DNA of 16,077 nucleotides from Pinguiococcus pyrenoidosus. Its lineage: Eukaryota > Sar > Pinguiophyceae > Pinguiochrysidales > Pinguiochrysidaceae. This document shows positions 1 to 9,763 of the stretch, one piece after another. Location: the NCBI GenBank assembly GCA_019677205.1, contig JAAMXY010000231.1:1-16077 (forward strand). The letters are read 5' to 3'. Numbering within the stretch: position 1 is the first letter of the stretch; every line of letters starts with the position of its first letter. The position numbers and the translations under genes are program-made. The notes beneath the pieces were generated by a model. It had not been told where the DNA came from, ran no database searches, and saw only the letters and a list, made by a program, of their open reading frames with translations.

Positions 1-2455
1 AAGGCACGTCGGATATCACAAAGGCCCAGAGTGTGGCTGACGGGGACGAAGCTGTCGGGGACGAGAATGCCGGGAACGAGAACGCCGCGGACGAGCCTTC
101 CTTGCCTCCAACAGGCGGAGCAGTAACGGAAAGCAATGGGGATCGTCCAGGCGTGGACAGCGAGGAAGCGGATCCGACAACGGAAAGTGGCGCGGGAGCG
201 TCGGGAGCGGCGGACGGGCCGAAGAACGATGTTGTCACAGCTGCAGAAGAAGCCACGCACGAGGGAACGGTGGTGCAGGAGGATGGGAGCGGAGAGCCTC
301 GGAATGTGGTCGTGGACGACGTCAGTGGGAACGCCACGGACTCACCTGGGACGGACGTGTTTGGGGGGTTTGAAGGTGTTCAAGAAAACGTCCAAGAAGG
401 CGTTCAAGAAGGCGTTCAAGAAAGCTTTCAAGGAGGCGTGCAAGGGGCGACCGTCACCCAGGAGAGCAAGAAGGGCAATGGGGAGGGCCAAGTATCTGAA
501 GCATCAGAAAGACCAGCAGAAGATGAAGCGGGGGGAGATGATGCCGACGATGACGATTTCGGCGACTTCGCAGATGCCGCACCTGCGCAGGAAACGGCGT
601 CGGCGCAGGCAACGGCACAGAATCCGACAGCATCTGCAGATCCGCCGGCCCTCGAGGATCACAACGACGACGACGACAACGACGACGATGATGATGGCGA
701 TGACGACTTCGGCGACTTTGCAGATGCGAAAGTAGAAGCTCTCTCAGTGGACGCACCCACGGTTCCCACCGCCGGTGACGCTGAGGGGGCTGAAGGCGCT
801 TCTTCGAACGTGAAGGACGCGTTGGATGAAGGGCATGAACATGCGGATGACGATGACTTTGGTGATTTTGCGGGCGCTCAGGACGACACCAATGAGCACG
901 GCCTTCAGGAAACCACAGAGGAGGCAACTGAGCCGTCCGTTGCAGCAGTCTCGGCATCTGTCGCAGCCACCTCCAGCGAAAGCGCAAAACCAACGGAAGC
1001 GCAGGAAGAGGACGCCAACGCTGACGAAGACGACGACTTTGGTGATTTTGCAGACGCCGGAGCGGAAAGCTATCAGCAACCTGCCCAACCAGCAACGGCC
1101 GATACGGACGATCCGAAGAGCCCGCCTGAGGTTGCTGCCATATCCAGCATGGCAGAGAAGCCACAGCAGCCGCAGGAGGACGAAGGCGGCGGCAACGAGG
1201 ACGACGACTTCGGCGACTTCGAGGATGCACCTGAGATGGATTCTCCGCCGGAGCCAGTGCAAGCGGATGTGCCACCGCAGAAACCCGAGGTTGTCCAGGA
1301 CGTTGCCGTGCCGAAGGAATCGGTTGTGCGCCAAGACACCGCCAGTGTAGCTGTTGATGCGAGCGCAATCTTCGAGAAGTACATCAGCTCAGTGAAAGCT
1401 GCGCCAGGCGCGGAGCAGGATGCAAAGAAGGCTTACGAAGACGCATATGTGACAGTCAACCTTGCCTTCCGACCCATCCGAGATCAGTTGAATGCCGGAC
1501 AAAGCCGCTTGGTTCTCAGCAGCAGCGAGGAGCACACGCGCTCGGTGCGGAATCGCAAAAGCCTTGATACATCAAGAAAGCTGGATGACATAGAAATGGG
1601 CTTCGTGATGCAAGCGATCGATGCGGCGAAGGAGGTCTTAAGGTGGGTTGGAGGACGCTTGCGATCTGTCGTGTCGACCTTCTGTTGTGCTCCTTTTGCC
1701 TCCTAGCTCGTGGCCTCCTCTTCACGCCGGACTAATCCATATTCATAAAAAACAAATCATACAGGGCGGAGCTACAGGAAGCAGTGGCTGAGGATGATAA
1801 AAGTGGGAAGGTCGCGAGAACAGCGCTACGACCAGAGTCCGGTGGCGATGAAATTGATGTGACGGGAAGCGGTTTCGACGATCTGACCAGCCTGACGGGA
1901 GATGTCGCGGGGTCGAAAAGGACGGAAACGAAACCAAATGGAAAGAAGTCACCCACCGTGGTCGCGGATACTCTAGGTGCCTCCGTACTGGACCTGGATT
2001 TCCTCTCAGGCAGCGCCGCTGTGGCCCCACCGGTGGCCAGCCCCACGATCTCGCTGTCGGCGGCCATGGACGAAAGGGCACAAGCTGCAAGGCTGTCCGT
2101 CGCTGATGGAGATGTGGGTGCAAGCAAGGGCAGCAACCTCGCAATGCCCTCTTTTCAAAGCAGCATCTCCCTGTCGTCGTCTGTGGGAGGCGCATCCTTG
2201 AGCGACTTCTTGTTTAGAGGGAACAGCTTCAGTAGCAAAAATCCAGGGGAGGAGGCAGGCAACAGTGCGCCGGATGAGGCCGCGAAGTATTTAGACCGGA
2301 TGCCAGACCTCAGCTTCATGCTGGTGGACTATGTATTGGATCCCGGGAGCCCTCTTCCAGATCTGGCAACCGTGCTGAGTGCGGCCAAGGACGAGAGCCG
2401 GCAGCCCACGAAGAGCTCAATGGCGCCTGAAGAGGATTTGATGTCGTTCTTCTGA
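1..2455 (+). CDS. FGDF-repeat protein, probable AP-1/GGA clathrin-adaptor accessory protein (5' partial)
   Basis: The reading frame is already open at nucleotide 3, so the start codon lies outside the window. Exons are (<3)..1642 and 1765..2455; the 122-nt intron (AG|GTGGGT ... ATACAG|G) joins in phase 2 and leaves 776 visible residues. The first half is acidic and low-complexity, with five copies of a D-rich DDFGDF(A/E)(D/G)A motif at nt 558, 708, 858, 1038 and 1209 (50-60 residues apart). FGDF fits the hydrophobic-G-(P/D/E)-hydrophobic consensus bound by gamma-adaptin ear and GGA GAE domains, as in aftiphilin, gamma-synergin and epsinR. The part after about residue 455 looks folded or helical. 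Near the end are VLDLDF, which resembles a clathrin box (LLDLD type), and MPDLSFML. A role in trans-Golgi/endosome clathrin transport is inferred from the motifs; no catalytic domain is visible. It is convergent with the KH-protein gene. Confidence 0.72.
375..446 (+). repeat. six tandem 12-bp coding units (xVQE repeat)
   Basis: Six in-frame 12-nt units of the form GGCGTTCAAGAA, the last two diverged, encode GVQE/NVQE/GVQE/GVQE/SFQG/GVQG. Because the unit is 3n, copy changes would not break the frame. It lies in the disordered part of the FGDF protein. Confidence 0.8.
546..1229 (+). repeat. five spaced DDFGDF adaptor-ear-type motifs
   Basis: FGDF is encoded at 558-569, 708-719, 858-869, 1038-1049 and 1209-1220, each preceded by three or four Asp and followed by an Ala- or Glu-containing segment. 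Start-to-start spacings are 150, 150, 180 and 171 nt. Codon choice differs between copies (TTC GGC GAC TTC versus TTT GGT GAT TTT), so the motif appears kept at protein level rather than by recent duplication. Confidence 0.85.
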
Positions 2456-2624
2456 TTGCAGTCCTGTTCGCTGGTTGTGCTTGAGTGTGAGAAGGCTTTG
2501 AAGAGTCCGTGACTTCATGGGGACGGTAGGATGGTTCTCTGGAGGTGCACAGTCAGGCTGCGACTCGCGCTTCGACGTCGTCCAGTACTTAGAAAAAAAT
2601 AATCGAATTATCAACCTAGCAACA

Positions 2625-4627
2625 TTATCTCTGGGGGTGGTATCCACCGTATGGCGGATACCCGGGATGACTTCCGTATCCTTGGCCATATGCTCCGGGA
2701 TGCGCACCTGGTACTGCTCCTCGGGGACCCGGCGCACCACCACCAGCGCCAGCGCCAGCGCCAGCGCCGGCCGCTGCGCCGTTCGGAGCTGCCGCATGCG
2801 CTCCAGCGGGCGCGTTGTATGCCTGCCCGTACGGCATGGGCACTGGCGGCGGGTACCCATAGTTTCTCGGTGGATATCCATAACGAGGCATGTTGTACCC
2901 TTGTGAAGCGTACGGAGGGGCATATTGGGATTGGTAATAGGGCCGTCCCTGCGATCCCGCCTGCCCGTCTCTATTTACCGGCTTTGATGGGGCGAAGGGC
3001 GCTCCAGTACCGCCACGCTTGACCTGACGATGGCGAAAGGGGAGATGAGTGGTTGGACCATGGGAGTCTCTTTCAACCGGTGGTGCGGAGGGCCGAGTTG
3101 TACCTTCGCTACCAGCTTCTCTGCGAGGTCTTTTGCCGCGAGCATGCCCTGTTTCGTGGTCGCCGTGACATACAGATGCGGCGCCTCCGCAGCCCCGAAC
3201 TGCGTCCCGGATCCCAGTCCACACAAGGTGACGCTCGCATTCGCGTCCGACTCTATGCTGATGAGAAACGCGTCACTTGGTCCGGCCAGCCGAGCCTGCG
3301 TTGGAGATTCCCCCCGAAGGCAAGGGTCGTTAGTGTTCTGGTCATTCCAAGCCGGCCTTTGACAACCTCACCTTCACTTCCGGGGTCAGCGCCATGTCTA
3401 TGAAGACTCGGGATCGGTAGGGAGACTGCTTTGGCTCCCTCGGCGTCTTGTCCACCGGTGCCGAACTTGTGCTGGCTGCCGCCGCGGTCGCCGACTGGGC
3501 TTTCTCCTCTGGCTGCGAAGGCGCCGTCGCGGTCGCGGTCGTGGTCGCGGTCGCCGTCGCGGTTGCCGATGCCGCCGCCGTCGCCGCCGCGGTCGCCGAT
3601 GCCGCAGTGGCAGACGCAGTCGCGGCCGCGGCCGCGGCCGCCTGCAGAGCTAGCGAGGGCCCATTTCCGTCTCTCCCTGACTGCAGGTTGTCTACCCTCC
3701 TGGGTTCCGCCAGCACGGTGTTTGTAGGCAGAGGAGGTGGAGCTCCTGTGGCTTCCGGCGCAGCCTGGTCACTCTCCGACAGCGGCTTTGCCCATCCTTC
3801 CTCTCCCGCCTTCTGCTTCTTCGCCGGAGGCAGCGCCTTCAGCTTGAATCCAAAGCGCACGCGGCCCCTGCAGCAAAAGCATTGAAAGGCGGGGGGTGTA
3901 GGGGGAAGGGCATTGGTCAGTGCAACGTACGGGCACCAAGAAGTCGTACAGACGCAACTAAGCCGTATCGACGCACCTGGGATCCGGGTCCTTCAGCGAC
4001 TCCTGGTGCCCGGCCAACATGGAGCACGCCCGAGTCACCGCCTTCACCGTGGGGCCCGTCACCTCGATATGCAACCCTAGACGACGTCCAGATCGCGCCA
4101 CACATGTGAGATGCATGGCTTCTTGGGATGCGCGGCACATCTTCCATACGGCTCTCACCTTCGACATCCAGAAGTCCCCCCGACTGGACTGTGGGTCGTG
4201 AGGCCGAATCGGCGCCTCCGGTGCTGTCATCCTCGCCGGCGCTGCGCAGCACCGTGGCGGCGTCCAACTTCTCGCGTTGCACGTGTTTGCCCTTGACGAG
4301 CAGCTGGCACTTCGTGGCCTTGGAGATCTGCTCCAGCAGCTCCGGGTCACTTAAGGCCTCTCGGAACGGGTTGTCGTTGATGTCCACCCGCTTGATGGGC
4401 TTGAAGCCTCCAAACGGCTCCGTCTTCTTCGGCGCCATCTCCGCCTTGTACTTCTCCGCCAACTTGGACACCGCTTGCGCCGCCACCTTGCGCGCAGACG
4501 CGGCATCTGGCGCCGGAGGCGCCGGAGGCGCCGCAGGCGCCGCAGCTACCGCGGGTGCCGCGCCTTTGGCGCGCAGCTTCTCCAGAAGCGCGTTCGCGCG
4601 GCGCGCGGCTTCTTCGGCGGCGGACAT
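2625..4627 (-). CDS. KH-domain RNA-binding protein, KHDC4/RIK (BLOM7)-like
   Basis: Five exons on the minus strand: 4627-4159, 4076-3977, 3867-3372, 3295-3104 and 3023-2625. All introns are GT-AG (82, 109, 76 and 80 nt), phases 1, 2, 0, 0, giving 551 residues. The start is the ATG of MSAAEEAARR; the frame is open further upstream but that runs into the divergent receptor gene. The first KH-like unit (about residues 75-190) contains RVDINDNPFREAL, CQLLVKGKHV and, across the first intron, GLHIEVTGPTVKAV. A Pro/Ala/Thr-rich linker follows. The second unit has SRVFIDMALTPEVK, then ARLAGPSDAFLISIE, GLGSGTQFG and PHLYVTATTKQGMLAAKDLA, the pattern of the KHDC4/RIK second KH domain with its GxGSG segment. 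The tail is Tyr/Gly/Pro-rich. The family acts in the nucleus in pre-mRNA splicing. Distant similarity to the Prp5/DDX46 KH-like region is the main alternative; no helicase is present. Confidence 0.85.
2740..2775 (-). repeat. (GCCAGC)n hexamer encoding a Gly-Ala run
   Basis: GCCAGC hexamers on the + strand encode AGAGAGAG in the Gly/Pro/Tyr-rich C-terminal tail of the KH protein. Confidence 0.75.
3520..3650 (-). repeat. GC-rich hexamer/triplet coding repeat (Ala-Thr/Ala-Ser tract)
   Basis: On the + strand this is a degenerate run of GGTCGC/GCCGTC hexamers ending in GCGGCCGC units. On the coding strand it gives alternating Ala-Thr and Ala-Ser runs and poly-Ala in the linker between the two KH units. 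It is the expected product of replication slippage in GC-rich DNA. Confidence 0.75.
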
Positions 4628-4793
4628 GTGACTGGTGAGAGACTGCGGCGCAAACGGGTGGCTCACAGCGCTCCGGCGGGACGGACGCGGACGAGCGCGA
4701 CAGAGACGACGCCTCTTGTGGACGCTGTACCACGGGTGCATAAGCTGACAGCGGCGTTCCGGCGGCGCCGAGGCGACGCCGCGCGCCGTGGAG
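4628..4793. promoter_or_regulatory. compact bidirectional promoter region
   Basis: Only 166 bp separate the ATG of the KH protein (minus, 4627) from the ATG of the cAR-type receptor (plus, 4794). The spacer is GC-rich with CGGCGGCGCCG-type sequence and no clear TATA box. Both 5' UTRs and any promoter must fit here or overlap the opposite gene. Confidence 0.55.
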
Positions 4794-6286
4794 ATGGAGC
4801 ACCAGGTGTTTGATGGTCGGGAAGAGGACGCGCTCACCACTGCGGCGCTGGTGGTGGGCGGCGCGTCTTTCCTGGGCTGCGCGGCCATTCTGCGCAGCTT
4901 CTGGCGCTTTACGCAGGCAAGATGAACAGAACTCTTCGCTTTTGCACTGATTCTGCGCAGTGGATTCCTCACCTGGTGCCTCTCCCATGCGAGCGCAGCT
5001 GCGCACCTTCAGCTTCCGAGTGATCATGATGCTGGCGCTGGCGGATATGGGCAGTGTGGTGTCGTATTTCTTCGGAAGTCCCGAGAACTCCACGCTGAGC
5101 TGCACCGTACAGGCGTTCCTTCAGCAGTTTTTCCAGCTGGCCTCGGTGTTCTGGACCAGTGGCATCGCGCTCACGGTGTACGACACCGCGGTGAGCCACA
5201 CAACGCCCACGATGCTGCGGCTGAACCTCCTGTGCTGGGGCGTTCCCTTCCTGGCGGCCCTTCTGCCGCTGGTCACCGGTTCGTACGGCTCCACCGGGGC
5301 CTGGTGCTGGATCCAGGCTACTCCTGGGGATCAGGTGCGACGACGGCAAGCTTGGGAGAAGCGCTTGAAGCTCCAGAACGTTGACGAAACCATCCGATCT
5401 TGTCGTGGAGGGCAGCAAGATCCGTTCTCGAGGTTCTACGTGGGGACGTTCTGGCGCTTTGCGCTTTTCTACGTGCCGATCTGGATCTGCATCTTCCTGA
5501 ATGTGGGCATCTACGTCTACGTGACGAGATACGTCAACACGTTCGGGAAGGTGTCCGAGTCCAGGGAGACCACCCTCAAGCTGGTCAAGCTGATCCATCG
5601 GCTCCGCTTCTACCCTCTCGTGCTCGTCATTGCGTGGCTTCCGGCGACCGTGAATCGGATACACGACGCGCTGTATCCCAGCACGCCGGTTTTCTGGCTG
5701 ACGATGATAGCGGTGCGCCAGCAAAGACATCGGGCGCTTGTCTGTCCCCACCATACCCATGACCGTCGCTTGTGTTGTTGCAACCCCTCAGGTGTTGACG
5801 AAATCCGCGCAAGGGCTTCTGAACGCTCTGACCTACGGATTCAATCGTACGGTCCGGGAAGCGTGGAAACAAGACCTCTTCAAGAGGTGGGTCCGCCATT
5901 TCCCCGATAGTTGGACGGCGTCGGCCTCCCTTTCGGTCTAGACCCCACGCCCATCCCTCTCTGCCCACCCCCCAAATCGTGTCTCATTTTGGACCGGTGC
6001 GGGCCTGCTTGGACACCCGCACGTACGTAGGTACCAGCAAGCTCGGCAGAAGCGGCGAGATGTCGAAGATGGGGATCACGTCGCTCTCATTGCGAGGAAA
6101 GACTCCGATGACCACGCCATGAAGCTATCTGCCGGGGCGAGGGCCCCGGAGTCGCTTCCGCACATCGGCTCGTCGGTGAGCTCATCGGTGCCGCGCCCCC
6201 TCTCGGCGCCGGACAAGACAGCGGAGGATGAGCTCGCCAAGACGTCCTTACTGGTCGGGTGGCAATCGGGGGACCTCTCCCAATAG
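4794..6286 (+). CDS. cAMP-receptor-like seven-transmembrane GPCR (class E, cAR family)
   Basis: Best model has exons 4794-4916, 4999-5334, 5416-5712, 5792-5886 and 6031-6286 (368 residues). Intron 1 is GC-AG (CAG|GCAAGA, 82 nt); the others are GT-AG (81, 79 and 144 nt). All junctions keep frame (phases 0, 0, 0, 2). Seven hydrophobic segments are visible: TM1 (ALVVGGASFLGCAAIL), TM2 (VIMMLALADMGSVVSYFFG), TM3 (FLQQFFQLASVFWTSGIALT), TM4 (LLCWGVPFLAALLPLVTG), TM5 (FALFYVPIWICIFLNVGIYV), TM6 (LRFYPLVLVIAWLPATVNRI) and TM7 (VFWLTMIAVLTKSAQGLLNA). The cAR hallmarks SLSD/LALAD-like in TM2, C-T-VQAFLQQF before TM3, WCWIQ in loop 2 and GLLNALTYGFN after TM7 are all present. The family senses extracellular ligands through G proteins; the ligand here is unknown. 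The last exon is a polar, Ser-rich cytoplasmic tail. If the last intron is retained, translation stops at 5941 with a shorter tail. Confidence 0.9.
4917..4998 (+). other. GC-AG intron in the receptor gene
   Basis: Reading through from exon 1 reaches TGA at 4923-4925, so an intron is needed. No GT donor sits at the right place. CAG|GCAAGA matches the known GC-donor consensus, and joining to GAGCGCAG|CTGCGC in phase 0 connects TM1 to LRTFSFRV at the start of TM2. Confidence 0.75.
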
Positions 6287-6793
6287 CTTCTCACCACCCG
6301 AGAATGTCGCAGCGGCTCACGGTGCGAGGCGACTGCCTCTTTGGAGAAGAAGCCAGGATTTAGAGTCCAGCTTGCCTTCGAGGGCAGCATTGTGAACGGT
6401 GGAGTCCACCGAGCAGACGATGCTTTGTTGAAAGCGGTGGAGAACGGCGGCGAGCAGCGCAACGCGAGGAGCGGAGAGTGCAGCTTTTTCATCCCTAGGT
6501 ACTAGTACAAGTCCTGTACAAAGATATCCATTCAAAAATGTGAAGTTTCAGTCCTCAATCTGGTCAACAGCGAGCCATGTCTAGTATTATGTTATCCACG
6601 TCAGCCATTTTGCCAAGGATTGACGGCGATCTGGTGACGCCGCATCACCATGTTTGCCTTCCCGGAGGCATCGTCCACCGGCCTTGCGCTCGAAAGCTCC
6701 AGCTGGGCTCCTCCAGCACGCGTCCCCTGCTTCCTAATTCACCACACCGTTCCAGCACGGGCGCAACCCAGGCGACCATGCTCCATGGGGATC
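6287..6793. other. convergent intergenic region, no gene seen
   Basis: About 507 nt between the receptor stop (6284-6286) and the exportin-2 stop (6794-6796, minus strand). Short open frames on either strand show no domain or conserved pattern. It presumably holds the two 3' UTRs; I see no clear polyadenylation signal. Confidence 0.6.
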
Positions 6794-9763
6794 CTACTGG
6801 CCGGGAACGACGCTGCGGTTGCTAAGGGTGACACCAGCGCTCTGGCAAAGCTGTTGCAGTCCGGCTTGGAGTTCCGGGCTGAGGACCTGCAGCTGCTGCA
6901 GCACGAGGTCCGGGCTTTGTGCGCAGAACTCTGCCAAACATCTCGGCAGATAGATGGTCGGAGGGGGGATGTTGGGAAAGGGGTCTCTCTTCTCCGCATC
7001 CGCAAAGACCAGCCGGCTGTAGGTTGCATCGTACGTCATCTCCGGCACGTCAGTGGGCCCTAGTGATCCCGTCCCATCGCCCTCGTCGTCGCCCTCTATT
7101 CCGCTGTCGCGCTGCAAGATCAGCAACATCGACTCCATGCCTTGACCCCAGAGAGCTTGATTGAGCATGAAGAGATTCGTCTGCACCAGGATGTTCACGA
7201 TGCCAGCGCAGAAGCACTTGAGCTCTTCCGGCGCCCAGCTCTTGTGCCGGCTCGCGTTGGACAGGAACACTGACTGGAGGAGCATGACGGGGAGGCCATT
7301 CTGAATCGACTCCAAAGTGGACCACCACACCGCCGCCCCGTACTTATTGATCACGACGCACCAGAAATAGCTAAGCAATCGGATGTACTTGAGACTGCTG
7401 TTTTGCTCCAGCCGGCGCAGCAGCACCTCCAGCAGGGGGCGCAGGTACTTCTGGACGTGCTGCTCAGAAACATGGAGGACGAGCATCTCGAGGAGCTGGA
7501 AGGCGCTGGACTCGTTGGCCCGGCTGGAGACGAGCTTCTGCGCAATGGCCAGCACGGCTTCTAGCTTCCCCTGCTCCGCAATGACCCCCCCGGCCTTCTT
7601 CAGATACGCAACAAGAAATCTCACTAATGCAGGGGTGTTCGACTTTCGGGACCACGTAGCGGGCGTCAGTAGGATCGGCAGGAGCTCCCAGAACGCCTTG
7701 CTCACGGCCTCCGAGGCTTCGAGCAGCTGCGCCATGATCTGAAACACGTAGGGGGTGAGCTGCTCCACGTCTTGCTGCAGAATCGCCTGAAACGGCGGGA
7801 ACAGCAGCCGCTCGAAGGAAGCCCCGGAGCCAGGAACCGTCTTCGTGATCGTGGAAACGACGATCGCGATGCACTCAAACAAGTAGTGCCCAAAGTGCGG
7901 GTTCGAAGGATTCTGCCAGACGCGCCCCAGCGTTTGGCAGAGCGTCTCCGTGAGCACCTGGTAGACCGGCTTGATCTCCTCCTTGGCCACCGCCAGGACC
8001 CGCATCAGCGCCTTCATGACGTAGTCGTTCTCAGCAAACTCCTCGTTGGCCAGCACAGCGAAGATCCCGTTTGTCAGGCTCTCCATGTACGGCCCCAGCT
8101 GCGCGCGCTGGATGACCAGCGGCGGCACCTTCCCCGCACCCGAGGCCATCGGATCTCTCAGGGTCAGCATCTTCTCGACGGAGATGCACGCGTAGGTCTG
8201 GACCACGGCGGGGATGTTCGGGCTCATGTGCCGGATGTAGAGCGGCAGCAGCGACAGGAGCTCGGAGACGCCCATCTGGCCTCGAAACGTGTTCGCGAAC
8301 TTGATGGCCGTGGCCTTGACCAGCGGCCTCGCTCCCGGATTCGGATCCTGCAGCTCGGGGATGACATGCGAGGTGAGCATCTCCATCACATTGATCGCCT
8401 CGTTCACCGCGCGGACACCCTTCTTCGACTCGGCCTTGACCGTGACGGCGAGGATCAGGTGCAGGGCCGTGTCCTTGGACCGCCAATTCGCTTCTGAGCT
8501 GTCCTGGTACTCCTTCAGGAGCGTCTGGATGTGCTCCCCCACTATCTGCGTCGTCTGGCGCCCGTACAACACACACATGCCCCTCACAAGATCTCTCGCA
8601 CATCTGCGCCGGGTGTCCGCGTCGCTTCCCTCCATGTCCCGCTGGATGAACTCCGTCGGCGACATCTCGAACAGCTCCTCCTCCAGCTCGCGGAGCAGGA
8701 TGTTGGGCAGGACGACGTGCGACACGATGGACCGAAGGGTCGCCTCGTCTTGAAACAGCGCTTGGTGAAGCTGCTTGGAGATGATTTTCGTCAGGAAGTT
8801 GATGCCCTTCGTGGCCAGCTGGTCGCTCCGCGGCTCCCCGCTGAGCGTCGTCAGGAGGGCCCAGATGCGCTTTGCGAAGCCCGGCAGGAAGTCCTTGAAC
8901 TCCGCATCGTACATATCCGCGTAGTGCATCACGTTCTCGATGATCGCCGCCTGGAGCCGCTCCAGGGCATCCGGCTTGCTGCTGTTCGCGTTCGCCTGCT
9001 TGACGACCGGCAGCTCCATCGCGAGGAACTGCTCGAAAGGCTGCGCCCACTCCGCCAGGTGCGTCTCGAAGAACGCCGGAATGTCCTGGTAGCTCAGGCT
9101 GTAGAAGATCCGGGCGCAGAGGCGGATGGTCTCGAGAAGCTGGACGAGCACCTCGCTGCGCTCGTTCTGGGCCGACTCGACCGCGTGGCAGCACTGGTGG
9201 AAGATGGCCAGGAGCGCTTCCTGGAAGTGGTCCAGACAGTACTCGAGCTGCAGCATGAGCTCCTCGGTCTTGAACGCGTAGCGAAAGCGCTTGAACACTT
9301 CATTGGCTATGAGCAGGCAGCCGTAGATGAGGCGGAAGTCGTTTCTGCTGGAGGCCGTGCGAAGCTTCTGGACCAGGCCCGGGAGCAGCCCCTCCCACTT
9401 GAGCGGGAAGTCCAGCTTGGCGATGATGCTGAGCGCCTCGGTGAGCGGCCGCTGGACCTCGTAGGTGGAGGCGACGATGAGGTTCACCAGGTTCTCCTTG
9501 ACTTTCTCCTTGTCGCTCTCCTGCAGGATGGATCGCAGACGCTCCTCTGGCTCCCAGTGCTTCTTCACCACATTCTTGAAGTACACCGCGGCGGCCAGCG
9601 CCACCGGCGGCGGCAGGTTGGAGAGCAGGAGCGCCGCGACTTGCAAGATGTGCGTCGGTTGTTGCTGCGCCGCGAGCAGAAAGTCTTCTCCCGCTTTCCG
9701 AATGGACCTCTCCGGCGACAAGGTGGCCTCCATGGCATCGAGGAGGCTTTTCGCGTCCGCCAT
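6794..9763 (-). CDS. CSE1: Exportin-2 (CSE1/CAS), importin-alpha re-exporter
   Basis: A single uninterrupted frame of 989 residues, close to the usual 960-970 of CSE1/XPO2. The start is the ATG of MADAKSLLDAMEATL; the frame continues nine codons further upstream with only a GTG. The importin-beta N-terminal domain is at about residues 15-95 (PERSIRKAGEDFL, VYFKNVVKKHW), followed by HEAT repeats throughout. Family landmarks include FPLKWEGLLPGL, FYSLSYQDIPAFFETHL, FIQRDMEGSDADTRRRCA, DLVRGMC and the C-terminal DPFPNIP. With RanGTP, CSE1 exports importin-alpha from the nucleus, completing the import cycle. Unlike its neighbours it has no intron. It is convergent with the receptor and divergent from the FKBP gene. 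Confidence 0.96.
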   Translation of the reverse strand: MADAKSLLDAMEATLSPERSIRKAGEDFLLAAQQQPTHILQVAALLLSNLPPPVALAAAVYFKNVVKKHWEPEERLRSILQESDKEKVKENLVNLIVASTYEVQRPLTEALSIIAKLDFPLKWEGLLPGLVQKLRTASSRNDFRLIYGCLLIANEVFKRFRYAFKTEELMLQLEYCLDHFQEALLAIFHQCCHAVESAQNERSEVLVQLLETIRLCARIFYSLSYQDIPAFFETHLAEWAQPFEQFLAMELPVVKQANANSSKPDALERLQAAIIENVMHYADMYDAEFKDFLPGFAKRIWALLTTLSGEPRSDQLATKGINFLTKIISKQLHQALFQDEATLRSIVSHVVLPNILLRELEEELFEMSPTEFIQRDMEGSDADTRRRCARDLVRGMCVLYGRQTTQIVGEHIQTLLKEYQDSSEANWRSKDTALHLILAVTVKAESKKGVRAVNEAINVMEMLTSHVIPELQDPNPGARPLVKATAIKFANTFRGQMGVSELLSLLPLYIRHMSPNIPAVVQTYACISVEKMLTLRDPMASGAGKVPPLVIQRAQLGPYMESLTNGIFAVLANEEFAENDYVMKALMRVLAVAKEEIKPVYQVLTETLCQTLGRVWQNPSNPHFGHYLFECIAIVVSTITKTVPGSGASFERLLFPPFQAILQQDVEQLTPYVFQIMAQLLEASEAVSKAFWELLPILLTPATWSRKSNTPALVRFLVAYLKKAGGVIAEQGKLEAVLAIAQKLVSSRANESSAFQLLEMLVLHVSEQHVQKYLRPLLEVLLRRLEQNSSLKYIRLLSYFWCVVINKYGAAVWWSTLESIQNGLPVMLLQSVFLSNASRHKSWAPEELKCFCAGIVNILVQTNLFMLNQALWGQGMESMLLILQRDSGIEGDDEGDGTGSLGPTDVPEMTYDATYSRLVFADAEKRDPFPNIPPPTIYLPRCLAEFCAQSPDLVLQQLQVLSPELQAGLQQLCQSAGVTLSNRSVVPGQ

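Noticed and set aside
454-1368. 304-codon minus-strand frame opposite the FGDF protein
   Set aside because: Arg/Pro/Leu/His-rich antisense of Asp/Ala/Glu codons; no start context or homology pattern.
4628-4972. 115-residue N-terminal extension of the KH protein
   Set aside because: The frame is open by chance across the divergent spacer and antisense to receptor exon 1; the ATG at 4627 gives a clean N-terminus and no in-frame upstream segment looks conserved.
6076-6492. 138-codon minus-strand frame at the end of the receptor gene
   Set aside because: It is antisense to the receptor's last exon, which reads as a plausible polar tail with consistent splice phase; no domain seen.
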